Source: Scopulariopsis brevicaulis
Lineage: Eukaryota > Ascomycota > Sordariomycetes > Microascales > Microascaceae
DNA length: 64,000 bases
Direction of reading: 5' to 3'
NCBI GenBank assembly: GCA_017657125.1
Contig: JAGFNX010000257.1
Location: forward strand, 1-64,000
Shown: in pieces, positions 11,461-23,426 of the stretch
Layout of the letters: each line of letters begins with the position of its first letter
Numbering within the stretch: position 1 is the first letter of the stretch
Program-made: the position numbers and the translations under genes
Notes under the pieces: generated by a model
Databases searched by the model: none
What the model was told of the DNA's origin: nothing
The model's input: the letters and a program-made list of their open reading frames with translations, nothing else

Positions 11461-13108
11461 ATGTTCGGAGGGTCCACCTCGTCACTCGGAAAGAACGAAA
11501 CCGACACCAAGCCCGACGCGAAGCCGCCGTCCCCGGAGCCGAGCCCCACCGCGCCGCCGGCCTCCAGCAGCCCTCCGTCTGCCGCCGCCGCCGCCGCGCC
11601 GAAGCCGACGGAGCAGGCCGCCAGCGGGGAGAAGCGGAGCGGAAATGGTGGGCTCCCCACCCGGCAGGACACGGGCGGGTCATCGGATAAGAAGCGCCGG
11701 AGCAGCGGCGTAGGCGGCAAGGCGAGCAGCCTCCTCGCCAGCGCAAAGAACTCGCTGAGCTTCAGCCAGGGGAGGGGCTCCGTCTCCGAGGGGAGCTCGG
11801 GGCAGCAGCAGCAGGGGAAGGGCGCGAAACAGGGAGGCTCCAAGGCCGGGATGTCGCAGCAGAATAATAACAATAACGCGGCGGGGGAGTCGTTCCCGGG
11901 GCCGGGGTCGACGTTCCGCGTGGGGGTCTGGGAGGATAAAAATCGGAAGTGCCGACGCACTATGGAGGACACGCACGCGTTCTTGTACAACTTCCTCCCG
12001 TCTACGAACTCGGAAGCCTCGAGCGGAGGCGCGGAACAGGGCAGTGATCAGGAGTCCGGCGGCTCGCCGGCCGAGACCGACAACGGGTATTTTGCCATCT
12101 TTGACGGGCACGCCGGCAACTTCGCGGCCGACTGGTGCGGCAAGAAGCTGCACGTCGTCCTCGAGGACGCCATCCGCAAGAACCCCAACCTCCCCGTGCC
12201 AGAGCTCCTCGACCAGACCTTTACCTCGGTCGACTCGCAGCTGGAGAAGCTGCCCCTGAAGAACAGCGGCTGCACCGCCGCCATCGCCGTCCTGCGCTGG
12301 GAGGACAGGCCCCCAGTCCAGGGCACGCCGGGCCTCCAAGCGGCGGCGCCGTCCTTTGCCGCCACCGTCCCCTCGAGAAACGTGGATTCCCCGGAGGCGG
12401 GCGCGAGGATAAAAGGCGCGGCGCGGAGTCGCGTGCTGTACACCGCCAACGTGGGCGACGCGCGGATTATTCTGTGCCGGGGCGGCAAGGCGCTGCGCCT
12501 TTCGTATGACCACAAGGGCAGCGATGAGAATGAGGGGCGCCGGATCTCGAATGCGGGCGGGCTGATTCTGAATAACCGCGTTAATGGCGTGCTGGCCGTC
12601 ACGCGCGCGCTGGGGGACGCGTACATGAAGGATTTGGTGACGGGACACCCGTATACCACTGAGACGGTGATCCAGCCGGAGACTGATGAGTTTATCATCA
12701 TCGCCTGCGACGGCGTGAGTTACCCCGAACTCCAACGTTTTGAACTGCCGTACTAACTTCTGCGACTAGCTCTGGGACGTCTGCTCGGACCAAGAGGCCG
12801 TAGATCTCGTTCGCGAAATGGACGACCCCGCCGCGGCGGCGAAGCACCTCGTCGACCACGCGCTCAGCCGCTTCAGCACGGACAACCTGTCGTGCATGAT
12901 TGTTCGCATCGACAGGGAGGCGCACCTCGAGGCGCAGGGGAGGGTCGGGACCGAGGGCGAGAAGGCTGAGGAGAAGGGCGGGGATGGCGAGGGCGGGTTT
13001 AGGCCTACGGCGTTGGATTCTACAGTTGAGGAGGAGCCGGGGGCAGGCGAGGAGAAGGGGAAGGGGGAGAACGGGGGTGTGTTGGATAAGGAGGGTGAGG
13101 CGAAGTGA
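11461..13108 (+). CDS. PP2C-type Ser/Thr phosphatase (Ptc1-like)
   Basis: Exons 11461-12714 and 12770-13108 (55-nt intron with a perfect TACTAAC branch) give 530 residues. The Mn/Mg-dependent phosphatase core starts near residue 155: RRTMEDTHAF, FDGHAGNFAADW (about 213), NVGDARI, GGLILNNRVNGVLAVTRALGDAYMKD, IIIACDG-LWDV across the splice, and the final metal-binding STDNLS. The Asp residues expected to bind metal are all present. The N-terminal ~150 residues are Ser/Pro/Ala-rich and disordered; the C-terminal ~75 residues are acidic. Fungal Ptc1-type enzymes dephosphorylate MAP kinases of the HOG and cell-wall pathways; assignment to Ptc1 rather than another PTC is inferred from the core motifs. 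Confidence 0.92.
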
Positions 13109-16017
13109 GGAGGTGAGGGTTGTGAGGGGGGTTGGTGGTGGTTCACGAGGTATCCTGACGGGAGATAGGAACGGGGTACGCTGAATGCATTTCTTTTTGT
13201 TTTTTTACCATGCGCCGCGCTCCGGCGTTTGTTTCTACTCAAGTTGTACGCTACGGCAGTGCGGATAGTATAGCGGAGGGGGCACGCGTCTCCCTGGCCC
13301 GTTCGTCGGGCCCGCCGTCCCTATGCTCTCTTGTGGTCCGTGATTTTATGTAGGGGGTATAGCCTCTTTTGAATGTTCGGGCGTGCGGTTGTGGTTGTTT
13401 CGGGTGCGGATGGTATTCTGCCAGGCCAGAAACGCCGGTTCTTGGTTCTGGGCTCTTGTGCTTGGGTGTTTTCTGCAGTGCTGAGGGTCTCCTGCTGCTC
13501 ATCTGCGTCCTCTAGGCACCGCACACACATCCTCTCCTCTCTTTTACTTTTGTCAACCGCGAGGCTAGATAGGGTGGTCTCGTTACGTTGGTATTTCGGG
13601 CTTATGCGTATGTAGAGAGGCTGTTACCGCGGATGACGGTGGTTCTGTGGGGTCTGATGCCATCGGGGTCTAACAACATCCGTCGCTTTCATCTCGAGAC
13701 TCGGGCCCGGAGCTCCGCGCTAGATGAATCTCGAGGTTGCGGGCGTATACAGCTACGAGGGGCAAGAAAGCTCTCCAGCCGACCCGAGATACGCCACATC
13801 GTGCCATCCGTCAAAAATGAACAACCGACAAGTTTTTGGCTCGCTCATCTATCGCGAGAAGAACTCCAAGGCGGGATATTACCCCTCGCTACGCAGACGC
13901 ACTCCCCAACTCTGGGATGGGTGATCCACCCGTACTCTTGTCTACTTCTTTTTACAAGTCTACCTGGACGGAGCATCGAGTGGCACGAGCTACGCTTTGA
14001 CGCAGCACGGACGGGGACCCTGCCCGGCCTCCGGTGTCGCCCGGACTTTAAATTGGCGGGGTAAAGGCAGTGATAGAAGAAGCGTTCTCCCCTCATCATT
14101 GGCGTCGAGGAGTATTTGTATTGGATGAGGTGGGGTTCGTGGATGTAGCGTCGTGTGGCTCGTGCTGAGGTAGAGCTGGGAATGTCGGCGATATAAGCTG
14201 AGTGGTCGTGGGTCGGCGTCTCGCGTGGCGGCCACGAGACCTCGATACCTGCAATGGAACCGGCTTGCCGGGTTGATGCGGCGATCAGTGCATTCATGTT
14301 ACTTTAGGGGGTAAACACCCAAATGAGAAGAAGCGGTTGAGCCCACCCGAGTATAATGAGCATCGGTCTCCATCTCGGAGTTCCCGCGCCGTCAGCCCTG
14401 GGCATCCGTGTCTCGCCCGAGCTGAAGGCCATCTCTAATTACGTGTGATGTCCGGGTTTCACCATTTTCTTAGATTGAAGACGGCGCTCCGTTGGGGAGG
14501 TACCCACTGTGGGGCCGGGGCCAGTCTCGCTCAATTTTGTTTCATCTCCACATGGAACGGGAGCTGCGAGCAGCACAACGCTTAAGTTTGGGAACTTGCA
14601 TGGTTGTACTTGTACCGGGTACGGGTACTGTACTGCAGGTGTGGGCCGCGGATATCCCATCGTCGATCGACATTGCAGAGAGTGTTTGTCTTGTTCTTTT
14701 ATTTTTCCTTTCTTCCCTTGGATGATGGGCTCTGCGTGCGTCGCCGTAGAATATACATGTAGCTGGAAAGTATCTAAGTAGCTGTAGCAAGGTGTCTCGG
14801 ACATTATGTGTGGACTGATTAAGCATCGATTGTCGCCTGTGTTGGGTCTGTGCACTTTTCAGATGTGAAGAAAGTACAAGTACTTGTACAACATGTACGC
14901 AATCCTGGGGTTCTTGGAGACTCTTCTCCTGCATCCTGCATAAAGCAAGTTTGTTCGCGAACCCTGTGCGTTATTCCCTTTAAGAGGTCCGTCCCAGTCC
15001 GCCACGTCCGTCACATCGAGAAGGAAAAGGCGTTAGCTCCGTTACCTGTCAATATCCCCTTTCTGCCACCGCTGCACGGACAGAGACCCGTTGCCCAGAG
15101 CAAAGTACTCGTACCGGTGGATTGCGTTCTCTAATTGGCGTGCTCTCGACAGCCCGCTTCGCTCCGCTTTCTACTCAGTAGATGTACCAAATTACCGAGT
15201 AGGGCTTCTGAAGACAATCCCCATTTGCAAGTAAATTGTATACTTCGTATATCATTAAGACTTCCGAGTCGTACCCGTTGATGTTGGTCTCTTCGACGGT
15301 CTCAAAAGCCGGGTTTGCTTTTTTTTTCCATTCCCCAGCTTCTGAAGCACCTGTTTCGAGAATTTTCCCCGCCGCCGAAGACCCGAGACAGCTCAGCCAG
15401 ATTACACGTGTGGACCAGTCCGCACTGCAGCAGAGTGCAGCACAGTGGAGGGGCCCGCGCAGGAGCCACGCGGGGATTCGAACGTCCGGTCGAATTAGCG
15501 CTAAACCCAGCACGGCACCTTCGCGCCTCCCGAACCCTCGTTTATCACACCCCTGGGCCCTGGCGCCTTCGACCTCGCCCAAAAAGATACAACCGATTTT
15601 CTTTCCTCCTCTACGACATCGTCGTCAGACGACGACCACCCCCGCCGGCCGTTGAACCACCAAGCTTCAATCCCGTCCATTCTTTTCCCCCGCAAGTCAT
15701 TCCTTAGTTGTGTATTTTCCTTGCCGTCCGTCCATGTCGGCCCTCGTTCCTGCCGCCGAGCGCAACCCCTTTCGCGGCGCGGGCCTGCTTTACCCCTGAA
15801 CATCGACCCGGGTCCCGCTTGCGACGCAGCACTTGCCTCGCGAGACGAAGACCCGACGACCTCGAAGCGAACGGGACACAACGTAGCCAAGCACGGCGAC
15901 TCGAGGACGGGCTTTACTGTTTCGTTGCGGACTTGCCCTGGCGTCTATCCGTTCCCGACCCGATTTCGCCGTCACACAACGATCGACGCGCTGGGGCGCT
16001 GACGGACGACCGGCGCG
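13109..16017. other. 2.9-kb gene-free region
   Basis: No supported gene. Notable only are GTAC-rich patches near 14610-14640 and 14875-14900, and a pyrimidine-rich stretch from about 15540 to 16000, probably the promoter and 5' leader of the ADF-H gene. ORFs of 100-158 codons have no domain-like sequence. Confidence 0.5.
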
Positions 16018-19000
16018 ATGTCACTTAATGGACTCGAGAGCGGCGAGGTGAAGGAGGCCTACGAGGCGGCGGCTGCTGAGCCGGGTGGATGGTAAGTGCT
16101 CCGTTCTGTACACCTTGCACACGCATCCGCGCATACGGCTGCGCACATGGCAGTTTAGCTTCCCGTCTTCCGGGCCGCCGCGATGCCTTGTGGTATCATG
16201 GTACCGCAGGTTCCACGGTTCTCCCATCGGCGGTGGCTCTCCCCGCTGTCGTTTTGCCTTTCTGCCCCGGACTACTTTGGCCTGGCGCACCCAGACGCTG
16301 ACCATTCCCCGCAGGTTCCTCCTCAAATATGCGAGCCGTGACGAAGTTGGACTATTAGGTCGTGGCAACGGTGGCATCCCCGAGATCCGGAACGCTATAG
16401 CGGAGTATGAGGAGACGTCGCCCCTGTACGGTTTCCTCAGGTATCGGCGGAGAAATGTGTTGATTAAGTACCTCCCGGAGGACTGCTCGCGTTTAATACA
16501 AGGTAGGTGATACTCTGCTGCCTTGCGGCTTTCACCCTCTTTCAAGCACTTCCCTGGGCAAAAAGGGATCAAGGAGCCAAGGGAGAGTCAATGGATGGAC
16601 GATGGACTGATTCATGCTTTATAGCCCGCGTGTCCGTCCACTTCAGCGCCGTATGCGAATGGTTCACCCCCCACGATGCCACCTTCTCCATCACCACCTC
16701 TGGCGAACTCCGAGACTCCAAACTCTCCGCCGCATGTTCCCTACACGCCGCTTCCGGATCGACGTCTTCCTCGACGAGTTCCATCCGACGACGTCGACTT
16801 GGAGAGATTGCAGAAGAGGACGAGGAGGAGCAGCAGCGCGCAAGCAAGCGTCAGTCTGTGGGTGACCTCAAAGCAGAGGAGCCCGAGGCCGAATCCTCAG
16901 GGCTGGACACGTCACCTCCCCCGCCAAGAGACCCGCCCGTAACGCTGAACGCCGACCTCGCCGCTTCTCCGGAGGCAGGCACCTTCACAACCGCCACCGA
17001 CCCGCCAGACTTCACTGGCGCCAGCCCGACGTCCCCGAGGAAATCCTGCGACACGACGGGCAGGCGGCTGTCGTCGCACTCCGCCCGCACGGACTTCTAC
17101 TATCCTTACGGGAGGCAGAGGGTGAAGCTGGGGCCGCGGCCCTCGACGGACACATCTGGGCGGCCCCGCACGTCGTCGGCGAATCTCCGGGCTGTCTCCA
17201 CCATTCCGGCGGGCTTCAAGCTGTTCTCCAAGGGCTCCAGGAAGGGCAAGTCCTCGGACGCCGCGGACGACGAGTCCATCGCCGAGAGCCAGGTCGAGAT
17301 ACCCGACATCGCCTTCGCGGCCCCCAACCTCCCTATATCCACGGAGCCGCTGTCTCCAGGCCTGGAGCGCCCGCATACCAGCTCGGGAGCGAGCTTCACG
17401 ATGGCGGGTTCCAAGGCTGCGGCGCCGGCTAAGGAGAAGATTACGCCGGAGAAGGCGCGGCTTATGAAGGCTATGCAGTTGAGGGAGAAGAAGAAGAAGA
17501 TGAGCATGCTTCCTCCGCCGTCGCCTTCCGAGTCTCAGTTTGCTTCCGAGGCTGGGGAGGCAAAGGAGGAAGAGGCAAAGCCAGCGGATGGAGCCCCTGA
17601 AGAGGAGGCGAAGGATGGTTCTACCGAAGAGGCAAAGGATCATCTTGCACCTGAGGACGCTGCGATCCCCCTGTCGACGGCCGACTCCGTCATCGCCATG
17701 GAGGCGTCCGCGGCTGCTATCAACGATCAGGCGTCGGACGCTACGCAGAGCGACTCGCACCCTGCGTCGCCGTTTATTGCGTCGTCTGAGGCGGAGCAGT
17801 CGACCAAGGCGTCGTCGCTTTCGGAGTCTACGGACGAGACGGTGCAGGGTCGGGATAGTGTTGTGAAGGGTGACGAGGAGCCTGCCAAGGTCGACGGCGA
17901 CGAGCCAGCGGAAACCGACGCAGGCACGCCGAGGCCGGACACTGTCAAGGCTGAGCAACCAGCCGACGCGCTGGCTGACGTCCACGAGGCGCCTGTCATG
18001 CCTCCTGCTACGGTAGAGGAGGTTCCCTCGGAGGTCAAGGGCTCTGACGAGCAGGTCGAGCCAGAACTCGAGGCGACGGAGCCGCAAGCTGACGTCGCTT
18101 TACCTGAGTCCGAACCGTCTACTGCACCAAACACCGTTGAAGAGCCCGCCGCTCCGGAGGACACCGCTAAAGAGCCCACAGTCCCGGAGAACACCGTTGA
18201 AGAATCCGCGGCTCCGGAGTCGGAGGCAGTCCCCGAGCCGAAGGCGACAGAGGAGGCAAAGGCGCCGCTCCGTGTTCCGAGGTCCAAGTTCTCCACCCCG
18301 GATCTTCGAGTGGTGGCCAACAATCAGGAGCCTCCTGTCCCCGCCATACCCACGGCAGATGGTGATGGGGAGGCAACAAAGTCTACGGATGACACCACGC
18401 GGGAGACAAAGGACGCAGACAGCACTCCTGCCGATACCAAGGCGGACAGGCAGGCAACCCACCTAAACCCCATCAGAACCGACTTGACCGACCCGAGCGC
18501 TAGCAGCTCGCAGCACCTCTCGGTTGATGACGAGCTCCTTGATGAGCTGCAGTCAGCGGTGGTTGAAGAGGCCAAGCCCGTTGCCGTCTCGCCCCGTTCT
18601 CCCGTCTTCCCGCCCATCGCCGGGGCCAAGGAGGGCGCTGCAATGGCGTCCTCTAACCGTGCCGTCTCCCAGCCCTCGAAGCCCACGCTCCTTAGCCCCA
18701 CGGACATTCCCCTGCCGACGGGGAGGTCCTCGTCCTCCGGGACTACGTTCCTCAACAGGCTCTCACAGAGTCAGGCTTCGAACGCCCCGGCGCCGAAGAA
18801 GGCGAACATGGGCTCGACCATCTCGCAGCGCATCAAGGCCCTGGAGAAGCTGTCGGGATCGGAGGGCGAACCGCGTCCCGCTGCCCCGACCGCTCGTTTA
18901 TTCACGACGAAGAAGTCGAGCCGCGAGCCGTCACGATCCCCGTCCGTGGTGGAGCGAGCCTCGTCGTTCACCAGGAATAGCCCGCCGCCCGGACTTGGCG

Positions 19001-20157
19001 AGGGGTCTCCCGACACGCTGAGGCAGCCGACCCGCGACCGGTCCGGCTCGCTGAAGAACCGGCTCTCGATGTTTGAGACCGGCGTCAGCCCGCCTAGGGG
19101 GCGCACCGAGTCGGTCCAGGTCAGGGCGAAGATCGTGCGGGACCCGTCGCAGCCCCACGGCGCGGGGCGCAGGGACTCCACCGGGCCGCTGGACCTGAAG
19201 CAGTCGCCTCTCGTGGTGGACCACCAGCGGAGCGAGCCAACGGCGGAGTCTACCCCGCCGCCACCACCCAAGGAGACGATCCAGGAGCGGAGGATGTCGA
19301 ACCAGACGCGCCGCTCGGAGTCGCACGACGGGGACGACACGGAGGGCAAGCGGCGGTCGTCGCTCAACTTTATGCGAGACTTCATCAAGGACCGCCGCAT
19401 GTCGCTGACCTCCCCCTCGGTGGACAGCCTAATGTCCCCCCGGCCCGTCACGCCGTCGCAGAGCCCGTCGCGGCCCCCCTCGACGCACCAGTCCTCGTCC
19501 CTCACGCGGCGCCTCTCCATCAGCAGCCGGCGCTCCTCGGTAAGCCGCGACGCCGCGCCCGCCATGTCGCCGTCGGCCTTCACCGAGACGAGCGGCTCCG
19601 GCGACGACGCCAAGTCCGAGAAGCGGTCCAAGAGCCGCACGGGCCGCTTCATGCGCCGTCTCTCGTCCTCACTAAGCTCCGGGCGCTCCAAGAGCACGAC
19701 GACGGGCATCTCGCCTACGCTCCACGAGGAGGTCTCCTCCGAGGCTGTGGGCCCGCCCCGCGTCGCGGCCTTCATGGGCGACGTGAACGTGCAGTTCCCG
19801 GATAACCTGCTGTGGAAGCGCAGGTGCATGTGTCTCGACTCCCAGGGGTTCCTGGTGCTGAGCACGGCGGCGACGGCGGGGTCGCGGGCCGGCGCCGCGG
19901 CTGGGGTGAAGAAGTATCACCTGTCGGAGTTCAGGGCGCCGTACGCGCCGGAGATGGAGGTGCAGGAGCTGCCTAATAGTGTTTGTCTAGACTTTGTGGA
20001 GGGGTCGGGGCTGCAGGTTGCTTGTGAGGACCGGGCGGGGCAGACGAGTGTTTTGCAGAGTGAGTCTTCCCATCCTGTGTTGGTTGTGTGCCTGTGGTTG
20101 TGTACTGACTGACGCTTTGCAGCTCTTCTGGATGCTCACAGGTGCCACTCATCTTGA
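16018..20157 (+). CDS. ADF-H domain protein with long disordered middle and C-terminal PH-like domain
   Basis: Four exons: 16018-16091, 16315-16502, 16625-20059 and 20123-20157, giving 1243 residues. Residues 1-125 form an actin-depolymerising-factor homology domain (LNGLESGEVKEAYEAAA...WFLLKYASRDEVGLLGRGNGGIPEIRNAIAEYEE...FLRYRRRNVLIKYLPED). Residues ~125-1115 are disordered, first acidic and Pro/Thr/Glu-rich with VPENTVEE-type repeats, then Ser/Arg-rich with many RRxS-type kinase sites. Residues ~1120-1237 look like a PH domain (LLWKRRCMCLDSQGFLVL...KKYHLSEFRAPY). The layout suggests a cortical actin regulator tethered to membrane lipids, similar in plan to Abp1 or coactosin relatives. No characterised orthologue comes to mind. 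The first three-exon junctions are supported by family sequence; the 35-nt last exon closes the PH helix. Confidence 0.85.
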
Positions 20158-21394
20158 GGGCAATAATCTCGTGAACCGACTTTTTTTGGTTGTTTTCACC
20201 GCTGCCATATCACTTTTTCTACCAACCACACATCTTATTACTGTCAACTACACACATCCTTTAACTATCAACCCTCTCTCGACTTGTTCTCATTTGTTTA
20301 CCACGGGCGGGATACAAAAACTACGCCCCCGGCCCAACCAACAACTCACGATACCACCCTTCCACCTTATTATCACTCTTTAGTATCTACTTGTTATCTG
20401 CATATTTGGTAGCGGACACCAGACACGGTCTCTATTTTTTTTTCCCTTTTTTTCTTTGTCATCGGGTATCCCGAGTCTTTGTGTCCCCTAAGATGGGGAG
20501 GAGGAGCGAACTGAGGAAAGGCATTGAGGAGACGGGAAAGGAGGGAAGGGGGAAAAGGGGGAAGAGAGGAGGTGTAAGATTCTTTGTTGTTCTCCGTTGA
20601 AGCAGATATCTGGACGAGAGGGGGGATCTGCGGTGGGATATTGCGGATGTGGAACGTGGTTCTGTTCGCTTCGGCTGTAAATCTTTTAGTTTTTTTTTTC
20701 AAGATATCCTTTTCTTTGGCTGCCCCCTGTCTCTGTTCATTGTGTTGAGTGACGGTATCTACACTCCAAGGCGCTATTTGTTGCTGCGCGCCTTCAACAC
20801 TGTTCCAGCGGTGGGTGGAGCTCGTCGGGGGGTTCGGGTATGGGATCGCTGCGGATGAAGACGGGACCGAGGTTACCGAGACGGCTATTGAGGTCGCGGA
20901 GACAGCGGCCTAGAGGGATTGCTTTGGACGTCTTCGTTACATAGATCATGCTGTTCGCTCACACGGAAGACCTTGGAGACGCAGTTCTTCCGGTTAAGTC
21001 TCGCACCTCATCTACACGAGCTAACCGAGATAAGAGTCCGTACCGAAGCACGCTGTTGGAAGTGCCTTGATACCGAACCCGGGCTCAGGATGGTTGCGAA
21101 ATATCACAAGGGTCCGAACAGAAACATACATGGAGACGAGAGGAGTATATTAAATAGTCGTATCCCCCTCGCAAGCTGACCGGATTCCCTCGCGGCCATC
21201 CTCGGCCCGAAACCCTTGACGGAAAAGAACATTGGCCCTAACGTACATTTCATCTCGCCCAACCCTGGGCCGTATATCGGCCATATGCGTTCCCCTCAGT
21301 AATACAGGCCGTCAAAAAGAAAAACCGAAACCATCATATTGTACAATCCCCAACCCCCAAACAACCCCTTAAGATCCATCAAAACAAAGCCATC
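20158..21394. other. Convergent intergenic region
   Basis: 1.2 kb between two 3' ends. AT-richer than its surroundings with T-runs at about 20440, 20690 and 20200, consistent with 3' UTRs. No gene seen. Confidence 0.5.
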
Positions 21395-21987
21395 TTACAG
21401 AGCACCGGCCCTCTGCTCCTCAGTCCCCAGCGCAGCCCCAACCTTCTCCGCAGTGCCCCCCTCCGTCATCGCCTCGCTTCCAACCTCGCGCATCTTGAAC
21501 TCCTGCTCCATGGCCATGACCTGCTGCTCCTCCGTCACGCAGATGGCGAACGGCACGCCGAGCAGCAGCGCCGTCGACGACACGAACCAGAGCGCCTTGC
21601 CGGCGAACCACAGGCTCGAGGAGCCGAAGTCCGCGGCGGAGGAGACCTTGGAGGAGATCCAGCCGCGGGCGGTGGGCGGCACGATGTCGCGGAGGGCGGA
21701 GAGGCGCTCGGCTAGGGTCTCGTCGGTGGGGTCGTACTCGGAGTCGGTGGAGATTTCGGATTCTGCGGCCTTGTCAGTGCTGTCCTTGTTCGCGGTTTCG
21801 TTTTGTTTATTCTTGTTGGGCTTCGTTTTTGCTTGGTTTCGCTCCGTCGATGGAGACGCGCGGTGGACTCGGATGTCGGGTAGGGGGCCGCCAACTTACC
21901 AGTGTCGGTGTAGTCGCCATCATCCTCGATCGGGCCCGCCTGGCCACCCTCGAAGTGCTCATCCGGAACCTCGGTAAGCTGAACCAT
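21395..21987 (-). CDS. TOM22: Mitochondrial import receptor Tom22
   Basis: Exons 21987-21900 and 21762-21395 (137-nt intron, phase 1, CTGAC branch) give 151 residues, close to the Neurospora protein. An acidic cytosolic receptor segment (EVPDEHFEGG...EDDGDYTDTESEISTDSEYDPTDETLAERL) precedes the conserved ALRDIVPPTARGWI stretch. One transmembrane helix lies near residues 84-105 (KALWFVSSTALLLGVPFAIC) with a short intermembrane-space tail (EEQQVMAMEQEFKMRE). Tom22 is the central receptor and organiser of the outer-membrane TOM complex. The start is the only ATG in frame upstream of the acidic domain. Confidence 0.95.
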
Positions 21988-23261
21988 TGTGTCTGTTTCT
22001 TCTTTCTCTCGTACAAAAAAACGTAGTCCTCGTCGCGTCTCTCGTCGTGCGCCCTGAAATGGGGTGTCGTAGGGATGTGCCGGAGAAGATCAACGTGCTC
22101 CTGGTCGCGTCGTCGTCGTCTCGCGAGGCTGGCGGGCTGGTGGTGGTGGGTGGGTGGGTGTTGCGGTCTGATGGGGGAGCTGCTAGTCTGGGTCGGGGTG
22201 ATGGGAGCTGCCAAGCTCATCGTGAAAAATTTCCCCAGTGGAACCTGGGAGTGAGCTCGGGTCTTCTTCGCTTGAATTTATGTGACCGTGTGAGATTTGG
22301 TAACACTGTGGTGTGAAAGTTTGCGTGAGGTCACGTGTGGCCTTGTATCCTCAGGGGCAGGTGCAGTGATGACATCACTGGGCTGGTGTTCCTGAAGGGA
22401 AGGACCACGATGGTCCATTGCTCCTCCTGTCTCGTTACTCATGTCCTCTCACGGGCATGACCCAGTGCTTCTTGCCCTATTGACAGGGTCGGTGGTGTAC
22501 TCTGACCACGGTTAGTTCGTGAATCTTCACCCATAGTTCTCTTTGGAACCGTGCAACAGATGTCATTAAGAACCAGGTTCTTTATAACCACATCTCGTAT
22601 AGACCTTTGTTTCTATCTAATGGAAGCTATTCTCTGTGGGAATATTCAACTACTACCTCCTAAACCTCTGATCCGGGTGTCGTATTATCCAAACGAACCG
22701 CTCTCCGCAGCCACATCTCCTTGACTCAAACGAGCCTCAGGCAACGAGCCCAGAACGCGTCCTGTCATCCCGGCACGCTGATGTCTCCTAGACGGCGCTT
22801 TAGGGCGCTTTACAACGTAGGAAAACGGCCTGGGATTGTCCTGGTTGCTTTCTACAGGCAGAGTTACGAGGGGCTGTGGACATGATTCCCTGGTTTGGCG
22901 GGGGAGCCTTACATGCGGGATGGGCGTGTGGACGTTTTGAACTGCGTCAGGGAAGGCTGAGATATTGGCTCCCCGCGCGGGGTGGCATGCTCGTACACTT
23001 GACTTCGTTGGGCTCGGGCGACGCTTGTACCCTATGTCCAGCGTTCGTTAACCATGGTAGCGTCTAGCCGTCTATTCTACTCTCGGTGGTGCTCTTCTTC
23101 TCCCTTGTATCCATGGCCGCTGCCTGTGACCCACGTCCATCTCATCGACTGAAAGACATCCACGAACGACGCCGATAACTCGCTAGCAGTAGCCCCGGCT
23201 TCAATTACTCGGGAACGGTCCTCCTCCTCGGCACGGCGACGGCGCGCCTCAGCACAGACCC
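21988..23261. other. Intergenic region upstream of TOM22
   Basis: No supported gene. The stretch holds the TOM22 promoter and, at its far end, the 3' region of a short minus-strand gene. Short ORFs here lack recognisable features. Confidence 0.5.
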
Positions 23262-23426
23262 CTAGCCGCGCGAGACGCAGGGCACGAAGCAACCGCACAT
23301 GAGGGCGAGGGCGACGCCGAGCACGGCGCCGCAGAGGAAGCCGCGGAAGAGGCGCTCGGCCGGGGTGCCGTGGGTGGCGAGGCCGGAGAGGGGGGTTGTG
23401 TTGCGGTAGGTGTAGGGGTTGTCCAT
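23262..23426 (-). CDS. Very small single-pass membrane protein (54 residues)
   Basis: Single-exon ORF below usual length cut-offs. It reads MDNPYTYRNTTPLSGLATHG, then a hydrophobic helix around FLCGAVLGVALALMCGCFVP, and ends soon after in VSRG. One membrane segment, a short polar N-terminus and Cys residues at the helix end are visible. The coding bias is strong (nearly all codons end in C or G), and the ATG context (ACAATGG) is good. A second frame through the same DNA is also open for 73 codons, so the frame choice is not beyond doubt. I do not know a function; the sequence has the look of a conserved short fungal membrane protein. Confidence 0.45.
   Translation of the reverse strand: MDNPYTYRNTTPLSGLATHGTPAERLFRGFLCGAVLGVALALMCGCFVPCVSRG

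Noticed and set aside
11680..12735. 351-codon minus-strand ORF opposite the PP2C gene
   Set aside because: Shadow of the phosphatase exon; composition Arg/Ala-rich, no motif.
16912..18087. 391-codon minus-strand ORF inside the ADF-H gene
   Set aside because: Arg/Leu/Gly-rich shadow of a repetitive GC-rich coding exon; no domain.
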